In this document: positions 37,461-50,300 of the stretch, piece after piece
Layout of the letters: every line of letters starts with the position of its first letter
How positions within the stretch are numbered: the stretch's first letter is position 1
NCBI RefSeq assembly: GCF_036785885.1
Contig: NC_092323.1
Coordinates: 5,992,501-6,056,500, forward strand
Reading direction: 5' to 3'
Length of the DNA: 64,000 nucleotides
From: Coffea arabica
Lineage: Eukaryota; Streptophyta; Magnoliopsida; Gentianales; Rubiaceae
Notes under the pieces: generated by a model
The model's database searches: none
The model's input: the letters and a program-made list of their open reading frames with translations, nothing else
What the model was told of the DNA's origin: nothing
Made by a program: the position numbers and the translations under genes

Positions 37461-37623
37461 GCGTTTGGACAGGAGATTATTCGTCCAAACATATTTGTTT
37501 ACATCACCATTACAATTTCCAATATATATTTTTATCTTCCCAATTACCTTTTTATCTCACATACATCACATCAAAAAAAGTGATACAGTAAAAATATCTC
37601 AAATAATTTACAATCCAAACACA
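37461..37623. mobile_element. Short MITE, TTTGGAT/ATCCAAA family
   Basis: The left end is GCGTTTGGACAGGAGATTAT and the right end AATAATTTACAATCCAAACA. The inside has CTCACATACATCACATC and ATACAGTAAAAATAT. It lies about 80 bases from the copy at 37256-37378 as a separate insertion. Confidence 0.7.
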
Positions 37624-39067
37624 TTCGCCCGCGATTCGCACTCAAATGTTGAGAGTTTTGTCCATGGAAGACTGATCCAACATATAGGATAATAAAATAA
37701 AAATGAAAAAAAATAAGAAAGAAGAAAATACAAACTAAAAATTCCAAAAACTTTTTTCAATTTATTATGTATCTGTTTTTGTGTGTGTGTAGCATCAATA
37801 TTGATACAACCTAGACAGTAAGTGGGCAGCTCTTGTCTAACCCACCGTATTTATTGAAAAAAAGGGATAAAATGTTAGATCCCATTTCTAATTAAATAAA
37901 TAAATTGATTTATATTCATTTTTGTTCTTAAAAAGTATAATTTTGACCTGAGTCATATTTTTTCTCTAAAAAAATAGAATCTGACTATGTTCATATTTAG
38001 TTTTAATACTAAAAAAGTGCGATCTGACATTTTTATACATAAAAAATGATTGCATATAAATCACGTAATGATTTTAGATTAAAAAAATTAACAAATACTT
38101 AAGTTGAGATCAAATTTATTAATTTAAATTTATAAAGCACGTAGAATTAATATTTTAAAAACGAGGAGAAAATTGTTTATCAAAGTACAAAGAATATGTT
38201 TGAAACGATTTTCTCTTTTTTCCTTTTAAACTTTAAAACGTGGGAAGGGGTGGGAGGTGGCGTTTTGGGGAAATGGATTCTGCTGCTCCAATAGAGGACG
38301 CAACCCGCACGTGTGTCTCCTTTCATGAATGTCTCCAGCACGTGATAAAAGTACCATTTGCACATGCCTGCGGTTACGGTTAGTCTGTGGGATTTCCTTG
38401 CAGATAAGAAAGAGACGGATCGGCTGTTGTGAAAAAACCGGTTTAGAAAACAAAACCCAACAAGTTTACGACATTAACCCTTTTTTTTGCCCCTTTAACG
38501 ACATTTTCTTACAAGAACACGAAAGATGGTCCGTGAGCCTGACACGGACATCTGTCTCATTGCAACGGTGAGGTGTTCAAATACGATTTCCCCTCTGTAT
38601 CTCTCTCTCTCTCACTCTCTTCTTTTTGTTGATTTTCCTCTATACTTTCCAGACCCCCACCCCCACCCCCTTTTCTTTTTTTTTTTTTTTCCTGTTTTCT
38701 TCCCAAAAGTTTGTACTTTCGTATTTATTTATTTATTTATCCATGAGGCACTAGGATGGATCATGGATGGGCTCCACTCTGTTCATTTTTGTATAACTTT
38801 GTCAGTCCAAAGTCTATCTATTTGATTTTTCATCTGGCTATTTATATCACTTGAAAGGTAGTAAGTAGCTCAACAACGGCTATTGGCAATTTCATTGCCA
38901 CTCGTTGATAGCAATAAAAATGTTTTTATCTTCCAAATTGGTGCTTTATTAGCCTCATTTCAGTTATTAGTTGGACAAAATTTGGAAAATTTTCATCCCA
39001 AAAAAAAAAAAGAAAAACAAGAAACCCTTAATTACCTTTGTATTGCATATAAATAAGGATTAATTTT

Positions 39068-39205
39068 TTCTACATTGACAGTGTATACACCATCAATATT
39101 GGATGAATGACAACTATATAAAATTTGAATTTAAAATCTAACTTTCGCATATGTGTCATGAATTCAATAATGATACTATATACACTGTCAGTGTATATAA
39201 GAGTT
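39068..39205. mobile_element. MITE, GACAGTGTATA-type termini, copy 1
   Basis: The left end TTGACAGTGTATACACC and the right end TATACACTGTCAGTGTATA form inverted repeats around an AT-rich centre with AAATTTGAATTTAAAATC. Copies at 46483-46592 and 63756-63893 share the termini and the centre. No coding capacity; the superfamily is undetermined. Confidence 0.65.
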
Positions 39206-39925
39206 ACTCTGTAAATAATAGGAATTTCGTAGTCTAGATGCTTATTTGTAACGAGAAAAGCAAGAACTAACTCAAAGAAGAAATAAAAAGAAAAAAAAAA
39301 AAAAAAGCTTCCAGTTGCATGTTTCAGGATGAAAATGTGCTGTATTCAACGCTAACAGGCCAAATTTCAGGGGTACCGATAAAGTTGATCTTCAGTGCTT
39401 TACTTTCCTGTCCAGGTGTTAAAATGTTAGTACTGGTAAATGTATCATATGATTCATGACTTGATGCTGCAGCTCATATATTGGTCATGACCGATTGGCA
39501 GACTTTGCCTTGGGTGGTTTAATACTTGAAGCAATGTACGGTCAGATGAGACTCATAAGGATCAAAACTGGTAGAAATTGAAACAAAAGAAAAAGAGAGA
39601 CCAGTCTTCATCAAACAGGAGACAACAATTCAGTTGGGCATCTATTTAATTCAGTTTCTGGTTTCCGATCATGTTAGTTAGTTGTGGAGAGAATATCTGA
39701 AATTGAGGCCGGAAAAATATCCCTTTTGAGAATTCGTTTTCCGATGCCACCACCAGCAGGCAGCGAAAGGTAAAGTCAAAAGTTCGGACCTTATGCAACC
39801 GAAAAAGAAAAAGAGTGTGCACGAAAAAGTAGTAGCAGTGCACGAAATTTGTCCGAATTTGCGATATTAGCCATTAATTTTTTTTCGTTTTACATATTTT
39901 AAAGAAGATATTGATATTCTACAAA

Positions 39926-41144
39926 AGAAAAATAGTTCAAAACGTCATTCACAGTTTACAAAATGATTTTTTTCGTCCCTTATTTTTAAAAATATAATTT
40001 TACGTCCCTTACAAATTTATATTATCAAACTTGGTCCCTACCTAAGTTTCTAGCAAGTTTTTGGTCGGAATCTATCACATGCTTTGCACGTGATTATTTT
40101 TTAAGGGTAAAGTTGTCAAATTAATTTTACACAATTCGATCCATAGTCCTTCATATTTCACAAAATAAATTTTTTCGTCCCTTACATTTCACAACATGAA
40201 TTTTTTTGTCCCTCACATTTCATAAAATGAATTTTTTCATCCCTTACTGATCATGTGTATAAATAATTTTTTTAATCAATATATATATATATATTTTAAT
40301 TTCACCTGAATAATACGAATAACATGTGTACAACTATAATTAGTTTATTTAGATGTAATCAAATAATTTGGCCATTATTTAGTGTTTATATCGAATTAAA
40401 TTTGGATAAAAAAATAATCAAAGAAAAAGTATGATAAAAAAAGTAAGTAATTGACACTTTCAAATTTTAAGACAATCACAAGGCAAATAATTCAATTATT
40501 AATTTTAAAAGTGGCGAGTAGAAATTTCAAATTTAAATTGCAATTCATTAGCATGACTATAGAATTCGAGTTAGGACTCATTAATTAGATGGCTTTATTA
40601 TACAATTCAATAAATAAATTATCACTAAAAGAGAAAAGACCACAAATATTGAACAAATTCACATGGCGAACTCAAATAAATATATACATGGGTTTAAAAT
40701 AAAATTGTTAGTTTTAAATAGCATGTGTACAATTACAATTAACCTGTTTATGTAAAATCAAATAGAGATATATTACATGTTATTCGTCTTATTCAGGTGA
40801 AATCAAATACACATACACGTATATTAAAAAAAACTATTCATACACATGGTCAATAAGGGATAAAAAAATTTATTTTATGAAATGTGAGGGATGAAAAATT
40901 TATTTTGTGAAATGTGAGGGACTATGGATCAGATTATGTAAATTTTGATTTGATAATTTTGTCCTTAAAAAATACTTATGTGCAAGGCACATGGTGGGTT
41001 CCGACTAAAAACTAGTCAGAAATTTAGGTAAGGATCAAATTTGATCAATGTGAATTTGTAAGGGAAGTAAAATTACACTTTTAAAAGTGAGAGACGAAAA
41101 AAGTTATTTTACAGAATGTGAGGGGTGTTTTAAACGATTTTCCC
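39926..41144. mobile_element. Long-TIR MULE-like non-autonomous element, about 1.2 kb
   Basis: The left arm (AGAAAAATAGTTCAAAACGT, then CACAGTTTACAAAATGATTT) and the right arm (complement GGGAAAATCGTTTAAAACAC, then CACATTCTGTAAAATAACTT) match as imperfect inverted repeats over about 250-300 bases. This includes the blocks GTCCCTTACAAATTT and GGACCAAG/GGATCAAA. Near-identical 9-bp flanks TTCTACAAA (39917-39925) and TTCTCCAAA (41145-41153) suggest a Mutator-type target duplication. Just inside each arm, units of about 38 bp built on TTTCGTCCCTTACATTTCAC repeat in tandem. No transposase frame is present. Confidence 0.75.
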
Positions 41145-41371
41145 TTCTCCAAATATCAAAGGTGTACTAAACAAATCGAGTTCTATATCAACAAAACCTA
41201 AAAGCTCTCTGTTTTAACAAATAGAGACATCAATCACTCACATTTTTGTATTATTTCTATCATTGTTCAACATAGTATTTCACCGTGCCATAGGAATTCA
41301 TAATTTTTTGTGATTGGTAAATCTGTCCACACAAAGAACTAATCATAAGAGTAGTATTTTTCAAAAGAAAT

Positions 41372-41708
41372 CAAGTAGGAGGTGTTTGGATACTATACAC
41401 GAATTTCATAACTTTTACAGGGATTCAATTGCTCGGATCTATATTACTATTTAAATTGAAAACGATATTGTTTGAATTGTCATTTTTTTTTCTAAAAGAG
41501 TTATATATCTTTTGGGATTAAATTGTTTCAATCACTTTTTTTATTTTACATACATTAAATTAGTACAGTACATAATTTTATAAAAAAACTCAAATAATAT
41601 TTCGCTTGCATCATAAACACATTTTTCAACCCACCTTTTTATCTCACATACATCACATTACAAAAAATGCTACAGTAATTATTCCAAATTATATTTCAAA
41701 TAATACCC
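41372..41708. mobile_element. Two overlapping or joined short MITEs (TTTGGAT family)
   Basis: The left end is GTGTTTGGATACTATACACG and the right end CCCTATCCAAACAAACCC. Two copies of the family core are present: ACATACATTAAATTAGTACA near 41540 and CTCACATACATCACATTAC near 41645. This indicates two insertions, one in or beside the other, with partial loss. Confidence 0.55.
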
Positions 41709-43051
41709 TATCCAAACAAACCCATTAATAATCCATGAATCAATTTAGGGAGTAGATTGTTAGTAGGAGGGGAAAAAAGTGTAGAGCTACCAAACAGTAG
41801 GGGGCTTGAGTAATAGGCAGGTGGGTTGTAGGCACTACATACGACTACGAGTTGCAGTAGCAGATACCGACCACTTCTAACATATTTTTCGGCTCTACTG
41901 CCCCCGTAACGCCCAAACCCGGCCCTCCGCCACTGTCTCCCTCATTTTTAAGTTTTATCTGTCAATTACTCACAAATTTAGGTATGTTAGACGCAAATTT
42001 TTTTAGTTCTTATTATTTTTTTGGGGCGGGAGGGCCGGGGGTGTTGAATTGTACGGGGTAGTAGAGAGATTTAGTGGCGATGGAATCCGTATAAATTAAT
42101 CAATCAAAGCAATTATGTTGGGTTTATTTGAGGGGGGGATTGATTAATTAAAGGTGAGGAGGAAGGCTGTAGGAAAGTCGCTGGGCTTTGGGAACCGTGT
42201 ATGCAAGCGTGGGATTACCTGAATCCGTACAATTTCTTTCTAATTTTATTAATTTTCTTTTTTTTTTCTAGGGTTAGGGAGTGCTACTTGATTTTTTGTG
42301 TACTACTCCATGAAAAAGGAGTGGGAGAGAGGTAACCGACTGACCGGTTACAGGTTACAGCCGGTGAAGGAGAGAAAGGTGTGATGGGAGGTGTGAAAAG
42401 AAATTGGGTGGGAAGCCGTTACAAGGAGAGAGAGAGAGAGAGGGGGGGGGGAGAAAGTAGTAGTAGATCAAGTCGAGGGAGTGAGAGAGAGAGAGGGATT
42501 TAAAATATCACAGGCTGGACTGACAGGATAGCAGTAATGATTCGCCCTCCGATTAGGCGACCAATCTTGTCGTTTTCTGCCAGCTCAGCAATTCCGTGCG
42601 GCCGTTTTGATTTTCTCTTTACTTTCATTTTATTATTAGAGTACACCTAAAATTTTAAAAAAAATATATATATATTAAAATATTGGGCCGGGGGGGGGGG
42701 TTAAGATAATAACTCATATCATAATATCCTTCCCACCCACACGAAAGCCAAAATGCTCGCCAGCCTGGCCCTCCCTCTCTCCCTTCGGTCAAAGCTGATC
42801 GGCTCCCTATCTTTTCTTTCTTCCTCCTACCGCTACCGCTACTGCCAGGAGTGTACAGTAGGTAGGGCCGCACCAGAGCTACAAAAATTCAATAAAATAA
42901 ATACAGCTGAGTACTTCTTCGTCTTTTTCTACCCGTTTTGCCACCTCCGAAAATCCACTCACTCTGTTACTGTTACTAGCAGCATGTACAAAAACAAAAA
43001 TTGGATATTCCCAATTGAAACAGCCAAAAAGCAAGCGAGTGTAATACTGCT

Positions 43052-43194
43052 TTGTTTGGATAGTAAGTTATTTGAGATATTTTTACTGTAATATTTTTTA
43101 TGATGTGATGTATGTGAGATAAAAAAGTGTATTAAAAATTATAATGATAATGTAAGTAAATATATTTGAAAAAATAATCAGCTGTCCAAACAAA
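43052..43194. mobile_element. Short MITE in the MYB promoter region
   Basis: The left end TTTGTTTGGATAGTAAGTTA and the right end AATAATCAGCTGTCCAAACA are inverted complements. The inside has the family hallmark in inverse orientation (TTACTGTAATATTTTTTATG, GATGTATGTGAGATAAAAAA). It sits about 780 bp upstream of the MYB start codon. Confidence 0.75.
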
Positions 43195-43781
43195 CCCAAT
43201 ACTGTAATGGGCTTAGGTCCTGTATGAATTGCCATCTTCTAAATTTTTTATTTAAAAAATATAGTATTAAAAATTTATAGTAATGACTCTATCTATATAT
43301 ATAAAATAAAAAGAGTTTGTTGGCAAATGCGATCGCAAAAAGTATGAATTTTTTTTTTTTTTTTGTCGAAAAACTTCAATCCAACGCAGGGAGAGAGAGG
43401 GAGCGTTTGAGAAAAAACGTAAAAGTGGAAAAAAGAAAAAGAAAATCAAATGAGAAGACTACGTACGATTCGATTAGTTTTTTGATGTGTAAATCAGTGC
43501 AGGGGGTCGGACGTGACGCGTGTCCGTTTGCCAGCTGTATCCCAAATCCCCCAATACCCCTCCCATCCCAAGCGCCCCGCACCCCTCTGCTCATTTCAAC
43601 CGCTTGCCTCGAAATAGCGGTGCCCATAACGCCCACCATAACCAACTCCCCCTCCCTGTCCCCGTTTCTCACCCGTCTAACCGGTCAACCCCCTGCTCTC
43701 CTTGTCCTCCTTCAACCCTATCTCTTCCTCCACACGACCCTTCCCCCCTCATATATTACGGTAGAGTACTACTCTCAGATA

Positions 43782-43915
43782 TATATAAACCCATAATCCC
43801 ACCACTCCCATTTCCGTCCCTCTCAAACTCATATCCCTAAGAAACACTAACCAAAACACACTGCCCCTCTCTCTTTTCTCTTCTCTTCTCTCTCTAACTT
43901 ACATCATCTCTCTCT
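43782..43915 (+). promoter_or_regulatory. Core promoter and pyrimidine-rich leader of the MYB gene
   Basis: TATATAAA at 43782-43789 is a canonical plant TATA box, 185 bases before the start codon. Transcription would be expected to start about 30 bases downstream, near 43815-43820. The intervening leader is strongly CT-rich (43860-43915), a feature common in plant 5'UTRs. The start site is inferred. Confidence 0.65.
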
Positions 43916-43973
43916 ACTGCCCAGAATATCCGATTACATGTTCTTCTTGCTTTGAGAAAAAAAAAAAAAGGCA

Positions 43974-45083
43974 ATGGCAAATATAAACAATAATATCAGT
44001 GCTAGTACTACTATTACCGTGAGAAAAGATGCTGATCGAATCAAAGGTCCGTGGAGTCCCGAAGAGGATGATCTCTTGCAACAACTGGTTCAAAAGCATG
44101 GACCTAGAAACTGGTCCTTGATTAGCAAATCCATTCCCGGAAGATCCGGCAAGTCATGCCGCTTACGCTGGTGTAACCAGCTTTCTCCTCAAGTCGAGCA
44201 CCGGGCCTTCACTCCCGAGGAAGATGACGCCATCATCCGGGCTCATGCCAAGTTCGGCAACAAATGGGCCACCATAGCCCGATTGCTCTCCGGTCGCACC
44301 GATAACGCCATCAAGAATCATTGGAATTCCACTCTCAAGAGAAAGTGCTCTTCCATCACTTCCTCCGACGAAGCTACCAACGACTATTCCAACGACTTTC
44401 CACTCCACCACCACCAACCCTTGAAGAGAACCGCCAGCACTGGGTCCGGCGGACACGTCTCGGGTGGCTTGTCCTTGAACCCGGGCAGTCCGTCCGGCTC
44501 CGACGTCAGCTCTTCAAGCCTTCCCAATACCTCCTCTTCTCACGTATTTAAACCCGTTGCTAGGGCTGGCCCCGTTTTTCCTCCTCATCAGGTGGTGGAG
44601 ACGACTTCGGAAAACATTACTGATCCTCCTACTTGTTTGAGCCTCTCCTTACCTGGAGTTGACTCCACCGAGGCGTCCACCCGCTCAACCGACTCAACTC
44701 AACCAAAGGCTCCGATTCAACTCCTTCCTCCTCCCCCGCCTCCATCACCACCAGCACCGGTTGACCAGCAGAACGGCCGTAAACAAATAGCTTTTGGGTC
44801 TCAGGTTCAGCCGCAGGATAAGGTATTTGTTCCTTTCACCGGGGAGTTGTTGGCGGTGATGCAAGAGATGATAAGGAACGAGGTGAGAAACTACATGATG
44901 GGAATGGAGCAGCAGCAGAATCTTCATCAACAGCATCAGCAGCAGCAGCAGCAGATGATGATGATGCACGGCGGGATTGGAATGGGGATGGGGATGGGGA
45001 TGTGCATGCAGCAGGCCTCTGTTGCTAATGAGGGGTTTAGGAATGCGGCCGTCAAGCGTGTTGGAATCAACAAGATCGATTGA
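43974..45083 (+). CDS. MYB73: R2R3-MYB transcription factor, subgroup 22 (MYB44/70/73/77 type)
   Basis: Nuclear DNA-binding regulator; subgroup 22 members act in abscisic acid, auxin, salt and wound responses. A single exon of 369 residues, as usual for this intronless subgroup. The R2 repeat is at about 22-70 ([36 protein letters not shown]) and R3 at about 75-121 ([40 protein letters not shown]). Subgroup signatures follow: [15 protein letters not shown] near 168-182, an EAR-type LSLSLPG at 222-228 that fits repressor activity, and [20 protein letters not shown] towards the C-terminus. Poly-Pro, poly-Gln and Met/Gly-rich tracts fill the last third. The symbol is chosen from neighbourhood (HMA1 and MRG next door, as for AtMYB73) and overall fit; MYB44 or MYB77 would be equally fair orthology labels. 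Confidence 0.93.
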   Translation: MANINNNISASTTITVRKDADRIKGPWSPEEDDLLQQLVQKHGPRNWSLISKSIPGRSGKSCRLRWCNQLSPQVEHRAFTPEEDDAIIRAHAKFGNKWATIARLLSGRTDNAIKNHWNSTLKRKCSSITSSDEATNDYSNDFPLHHHQPLKRTASTGSGGHVSGGLSLNPGSPSGSDVSSSSLPNTSSSHVFKPVARAGPVFPPHQVVETTSENITDPPTCLSLSLPGVDSTEASTRSTDSTQPKAPIQLLPPPPPPSPPAPVDQQNGRKQIAFGSQVQPQDKVFVPFTGELLAVMQEMIRNEVRNYMMGMEQQQNLHQQHQQQQQQMMMMHGGIGMGMGMGMCMQQASVANEGFRNAAVKRVGINKID

Positions 45084-46222
45084 GGGTAAGATGTTGAAAT
45101 TCGATCAGTTGAAGCTTCTGGGATGTTCGAGAAAGAAACGACCTTTGTTTCGGTTTCTCAGTAGAGTCCCAAATGGGCCTTCATAAGAATGATGGAAAGA
45201 GACGATTTTGGCCTATGTACAGAAGAGAGAGAAGGCGTAGTAGGCAAGGGGGAAGATAGCAGGAGTGAAGAGAGTTTGGGAAAGAACCGGGAGAGAAACA
45301 AACACCCCCCAAATTAACTCCCCCTCCCCCCAGCAAAAAAGAATTAAGTTTATTTTCTTTCATTTTTTTTTTCGCCCTTAAAAATTGTAGCTCCGGCAGT
45401 TTAGGAACAGAAAACATGGGACAGAAAATGTGAAGTACCCCAAAAAAAGAGGAAAAAAAAACCTAATTTTAAATTTTCAATCAATCTTAAGCTTTTTGTA
45501 TGCATGCTCGGATATCACTTTACCAGTTTTGTGATATTTTTTTTTTGTTTTTAAATTTTTGGCCATTTTGAGTTTTTGATAACTGTGGGCAGTGGTAATG
45601 ATTATTAAGCAGCCCGGAAATCTGGAAAGAATAATCAAAGGTGGGGGAACTGAAAGCAAGACGGTGAAAAAGTAGGAAAGTTTTGTCGCTGCTCTGCTCT
45701 AGTTAGTGTCTATCCTATCCTACCAATAGCGATAGCGGTGTAGCTGAGGAGATTACAGCTGGGATCCATGGTGACAGAGGATAAAATGGACTGTCAAGAC
45801 AGTAAATTGCACCGCTACTGCTACTGTTGTGAGAGGGACTGAATGGTGATATTCCCCCGGCCACAGAATTTACCCTATCGGTAAAAAATTGTTACAGCGC
45901 ATAGATGATATATCTGTGTTCTTTTTGTTTTTTTGGGCATCATAGAGAGGGAGAGAGACTGAAAGCTGAAGCTTCCTGATCGGAATTAATTCTAGAATCA
46001 TAAAATGTCGAGTGACAAATACTTGCTACCTAAGGAGGAAGAAAATACTTACTACTATACCTCGAGTATTAACGATGGATTTGAAATGGACAAATTCCAT
46101 AAACGGATTATGGAAGGACTCTCTGGACACTGCTAACAGATACGATGGTAACCCACAACAGAGTAGCCACTTAATTGAAGCTTCAAAATCCAAATTATCT
46201 ATCTTTATGGGATGGGAGGGCG

Positions 46223-46253
<31 letters not shown>

Positions 46254-47381
46254 TTTTTGGCATTAAATAACTGACTCAAATGTACATGATTCAATCCTCT
46301 CTAGGTGCTACTGCTCTTAATTGCAACATATTGCTAAAGATTCAAACATTAGTATCCCCTCTGTCTCTCTGTTGACGAATGAGGTTGTCCTGCGTTATTA
46401 TATGGGTCTTTTTCTGTAGGGATCAGTAAATGCCGAATTCTGATGGCTTTCTTTTCAATTCTTGTCCGTGTACGATGATTTGATTGTGTATACACCATCA
46501 TCATTGGATCCATGATTTAAATTTAAAATTCAAATTTTGTATAACTGTTATTCATTCAACGCTACTAACACAGTGCGTGTGTGTATATAATATTAGAGGG
46601 CTGCGGTTAACTGAAGGTTGGAGGAGGATGAGGCGTTGTGAGCTAACTGAATTTGGTGGTTAGGTTACAGCTGAGGCAGGAAATGTAGCTGGTATGACGC
46701 TGCTGAAGTTCTTCTCTATAACTCTCGGCTTGAGTTGCAAAAGTTGCAATGGCCAGCTCAACCATATGACCCATATAAGCAAAGCAATTATACAATACTG
46801 GTAGAGATCCGATCCACCCTTGAGAACCTTCAAAGTCACACAGAAAAGAGAGAGGGAGAGTCCAGGACGTAACCGTACCAACTGCAATTTTTTAGATATC
46901 GGATCGGATCGCTACAGCGTGCGTGTTGGACTCCCCTTCTCATCTCTTCCGTGTGTCGACGCGCAATGCCGGTGGCCCGGGAACAAGCATATGAACTGCG
47001 TCATGTTTGCAGTTGGGCTATCTATGCATCCGGGAAGCTCAAGGAATTTAAAGCAACCAAACCTGCAATTCCACAATTAAATATCAAAATCCAAAGAGGA
47101 TAATGATCGCAGCGCAACAGAATTTGATTGGGACACAAGAAAAATAGGAGATGTCATTTCCTGTTTTGATCAGGTCATCATTGTCGCCATTAAAAATCGT
47201 CTGTTGGAGAGAAATTTACAGTTGACAACTAATGTCTGTCTTGTTTCTAAAAGCTATCCACAACTCCAGAATGAATATGGTCCTCCTTCTACCTATAATA
47301 TTTCATAAATCACAATTCACAAAAGCCTGGAGGGTTATGGCTTCCAACTGAATGACTCGAGGCGGTACATCCATCCATCCA
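45084..47381. other. Convergent spacer between MYB and HMA1
   Basis: Both neighbouring genes end here: the MYB 3'UTR from the left and the HMA1 3'UTR from the right. A TA microsatellite plus T-run lies at about 46225-46258 and a short MITE at 46483-46592. No gene is recognised. Confidence 0.6.
46483..46592. mobile_element. MITE, GACAGTGTATA family, copy 2
   Basis: Begins GATTGTGTATACACCATCAT and has the family centre AAATTTAAAATTCAAATTTT. It ends in a decayed arm (CACAGTGCGTGTGTGTATAT) opposite the GTGTATACACC arm. More diverged than the copies at 39068 and 63756. Confidence 0.55.
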
Positions 47382-50300
47382 TCACGAGGGTGCCGCCGCC
47401 TGTGCTGCGCTTTGGGTTTCCGGGTGGCTGACACCCATCACAAACATAAATACAGATCTCAATTTGTTAACAAGTTGTGGAATGTCGTCTCTCCATGACC
47501 ATGTTGGGGGATTTAAAGCCCGGATGGCATTGAGACAAACAAGTAGAGTACCACCTTCATGCAGAAGCACCTGCAATCATCAACAAGAAAAGGCAACATG
47601 TGAAAACATTTTGTTCTGGGTGCTTCTGAGGCATTTCTTATGGTCATATAGTATATATCATCTCCATTGCCTATCATGTATTGCAGCAGACCGTTTACAA
47701 GTTGATTCATACCGTTAACCACAATGGAAGGTATCCCAAAACTGACGTAAGAGATGCCACTACAATGCTACATAAAGCTAGGGCCACGTTTTGCTTGACC
47801 TGCAAGGAGTGTTACAGCCAATATTAGGTTTACGAAGCATACATATTTGCAATGAAATGGGAAAAGGAAAACTACCAGGGAAGTTGTTTGCCAAGATTTC
47901 GCTATACAAAATGGGACACCAGAAATGTTGTCCTGGAGCAATAGCACATCTGCAACCCCAATAGCAGCTGCACTGGCCCGACCTGCTAGCACAATACCCA
48001 CAGTTGCAGCAGCCAGGGCTGGGGCATCATTGATACCATCACCAACCATTATAAGCCCGCCTCCTGTCGGGAATATTCAAGGCAAATATTAATGAACTAA
48101 AATGCAAGAATTTGAGCAACACGATGCTTTGATTGGAATTCCAAGATTGTAAAAACACAAAGCCACGTGAATAGGCATACGGTGAGAGTAAGTTATTTGA
48201 TGGAGTTAAAATGTTAATCTTACATAGCATAGAAAAAGTAATTTTTCAGAAGAATGAAGAAATCTTACATGTATAAGATCTTCACTACACATTCCAACAT
48301 ATTTTTTCTAAATGCTTCACAAAAAAATTTATACTGCATAAATTCACATAGCATTCAATTGCTGATTCAGTGGAAATCTCATTTGGCCTATGGTTTGTCC
48401 ACTGCCTTGACTAAAAGTCAAATTGAAGAAAAGAAACCAGATATATAATTCTTACTGACGCCAAAAAATATTTTACATCTCTATTAGTGGAAGGCAGCAG
48501 ATGATTCAGCATGATGAATTACACAGAATGTAAATATCACCTGTATTTCTAGATATACTTGTCACATGATACAGCTTATCCTCTGGCTTAAGGCTGCAGT
48601 ATACCTCATCGATACCCACAGCATTGGCCACTCTCCGCGCACTTGACTTGTGGTCACCAGTTAACATCATTACACGGAGCTTTGCTTGATCTTTTAATAC
48701 CCGGACAACATCAAAAGCTCCAGGTCGAGGCTTATCTTCAAAATGAAAAAGGGTCACCTGTAGTCCCCAAATTCAACCCAGATTTAGCATCATACGGTAA
48801 AGAAGTCTGCATAACAATTCACTACAACATGCGCATGGAGATATCCAATGTCAACTCATAATCCCTCAGAACTAAGTCACCAAACTTGAATGTGATTAAG
48901 AAAATCCACTAGTGTCCATTTCAATAGGTTTTAAGAGGTATCCAAATCCATTTGCAAAACACATGAAGAGTTAACTACATTTATTTAACAATTATGCCTA
49001 TCCAGGGAAAAAATGCTTGCCTTCTTATTATTAACAGATAGAGCAGCTCGAACAAAATCGCCTTCATAAGTAGAAGCGCTCACTGCATCCTTAATTTTAC
49101 TTGATTCGTCTTCAGAGTTATAAAGCGAAGCAATGTAATCCACAGAGCCCAGCGAAGCTCTTAATGTTTTACCGTCACCAAGTCCTGGCTGTGAACATTA
49201 CAAAATCCTACGAATTAAATGATTTCGACCTGGATAAAGCAGTGACAAACTGAGAAGATCTTTAGGAAAGGAACTTAAATTCAATCGTCATGCCAGAATA
49301 CTGAAACACATAATGAAAAATGACTACCATGAATCTTCAAAGGACCATGATGCATAACCCCATATAGGAGATACCTATGGCAAAATTACTTGGTGGAATA
49401 TATGAAAAGTTAGAAATTCATGCAGCATGTCTGTCACAAGGGGGAAAAAGGAATTAAGTAAAAAATCCAGAATGTGAAGATTTTGATGTATTTAGTGCAT
49501 CATAGTTGATAATCGAAGAAGACCACTAGTTATTCCATTTTAGGGTGGCCAGCATGGCAGCCCGGGATCTCTCATGGATCTCCACATCACAAGAAGTTTG
49601 CAAATAGTTCCTAGAAGCACAACAAACTCACTAGAATACCACATCCAAAACAGAAGTCAGAGCAAACAAAGAAAAGTTAGCAGTGCCGGTAAAATGAGAA
49701 GGGCATGTGTTTGACCCAAAAATTGGATAACAGTTCAATCTCTAAATGTAAGTCAACATAAACAACTAGTTAACCAAATGCTAAAATACAACACTACCTC
49801 AATGCTAGATAATGTTGCAAAAAGACCTCTACCAGGCAAATTCTCAAAGCTTTCAACAGAAACAGAAGGAAGATCTTTTCCCACACTATGATCCACAACA
49901 GCTCTGCATCACAAACAAAAACAGCTAATGTTGCAAAACATAAAAATCAACAATTCATAACAGTTGCACTCATCAGAGAAACCATTCAGACAGCATAGTT
50001 AAGCAATCTGAGGGATAAAAAACATTCTCCAGCTAATTAAAAACCTTCCAATTGGGTGAGTAGTACCCTTCTCCATCGCAGCAGCCACAGCAAGCGCTTC
50101 TTTTTCACAGCTGGGTACACAACATGAAGCAAGTTGTTTTTCAGCATTCCTGAGATGTCCATGTATAGGTTCAATTGCTTTACATGTGAACTCTCCAGTT
50201 GTCAAGGTACCAGTTTTGTCAAACGCAATAGTGTGGCAAGATGCTAGAGCATCAAAAACATGTCCACCTTTGAGCAGTATTCCCTGTAAGCCAAATTGAT

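Larger units (their letters stand above)
34834..39916. other. Spacer with MITEs and two promoter-like patches
   Basis: No protein gene is recognised. A (GA)n tract lies at about 35431-35456. Two more GC-balanced patches (36240-36750 and 38230-38560) contain ACGTG elements and stand out from the AT-rich surroundings. Two short MITEs occupy 37256-37378 and 37461-37623, and a different MITE lies at about 39068-39205. Confidence 0.5.
41709..43973. other. MYB gene upstream region
   Basis: About 2.2 kb of AT-rich sequence with GA/G-rich tracts (about 42429-42455 and 42486-42499), one short MITE (43052-43194) and a C-rich proximal promoter from 43540. The TATA box and pyrimidine-rich leader of the MYB gene are listed separately. 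No further gene is recognised. Confidence 0.6.

Noticed and set aside
44163-44969. Minus-strand frames inside the MYB gene, including a His/Leu-rich one
   Set aside because: Antisense of the Gln/Met-rich and acidic MYB coding sequence. The MYB reading is unambiguous.
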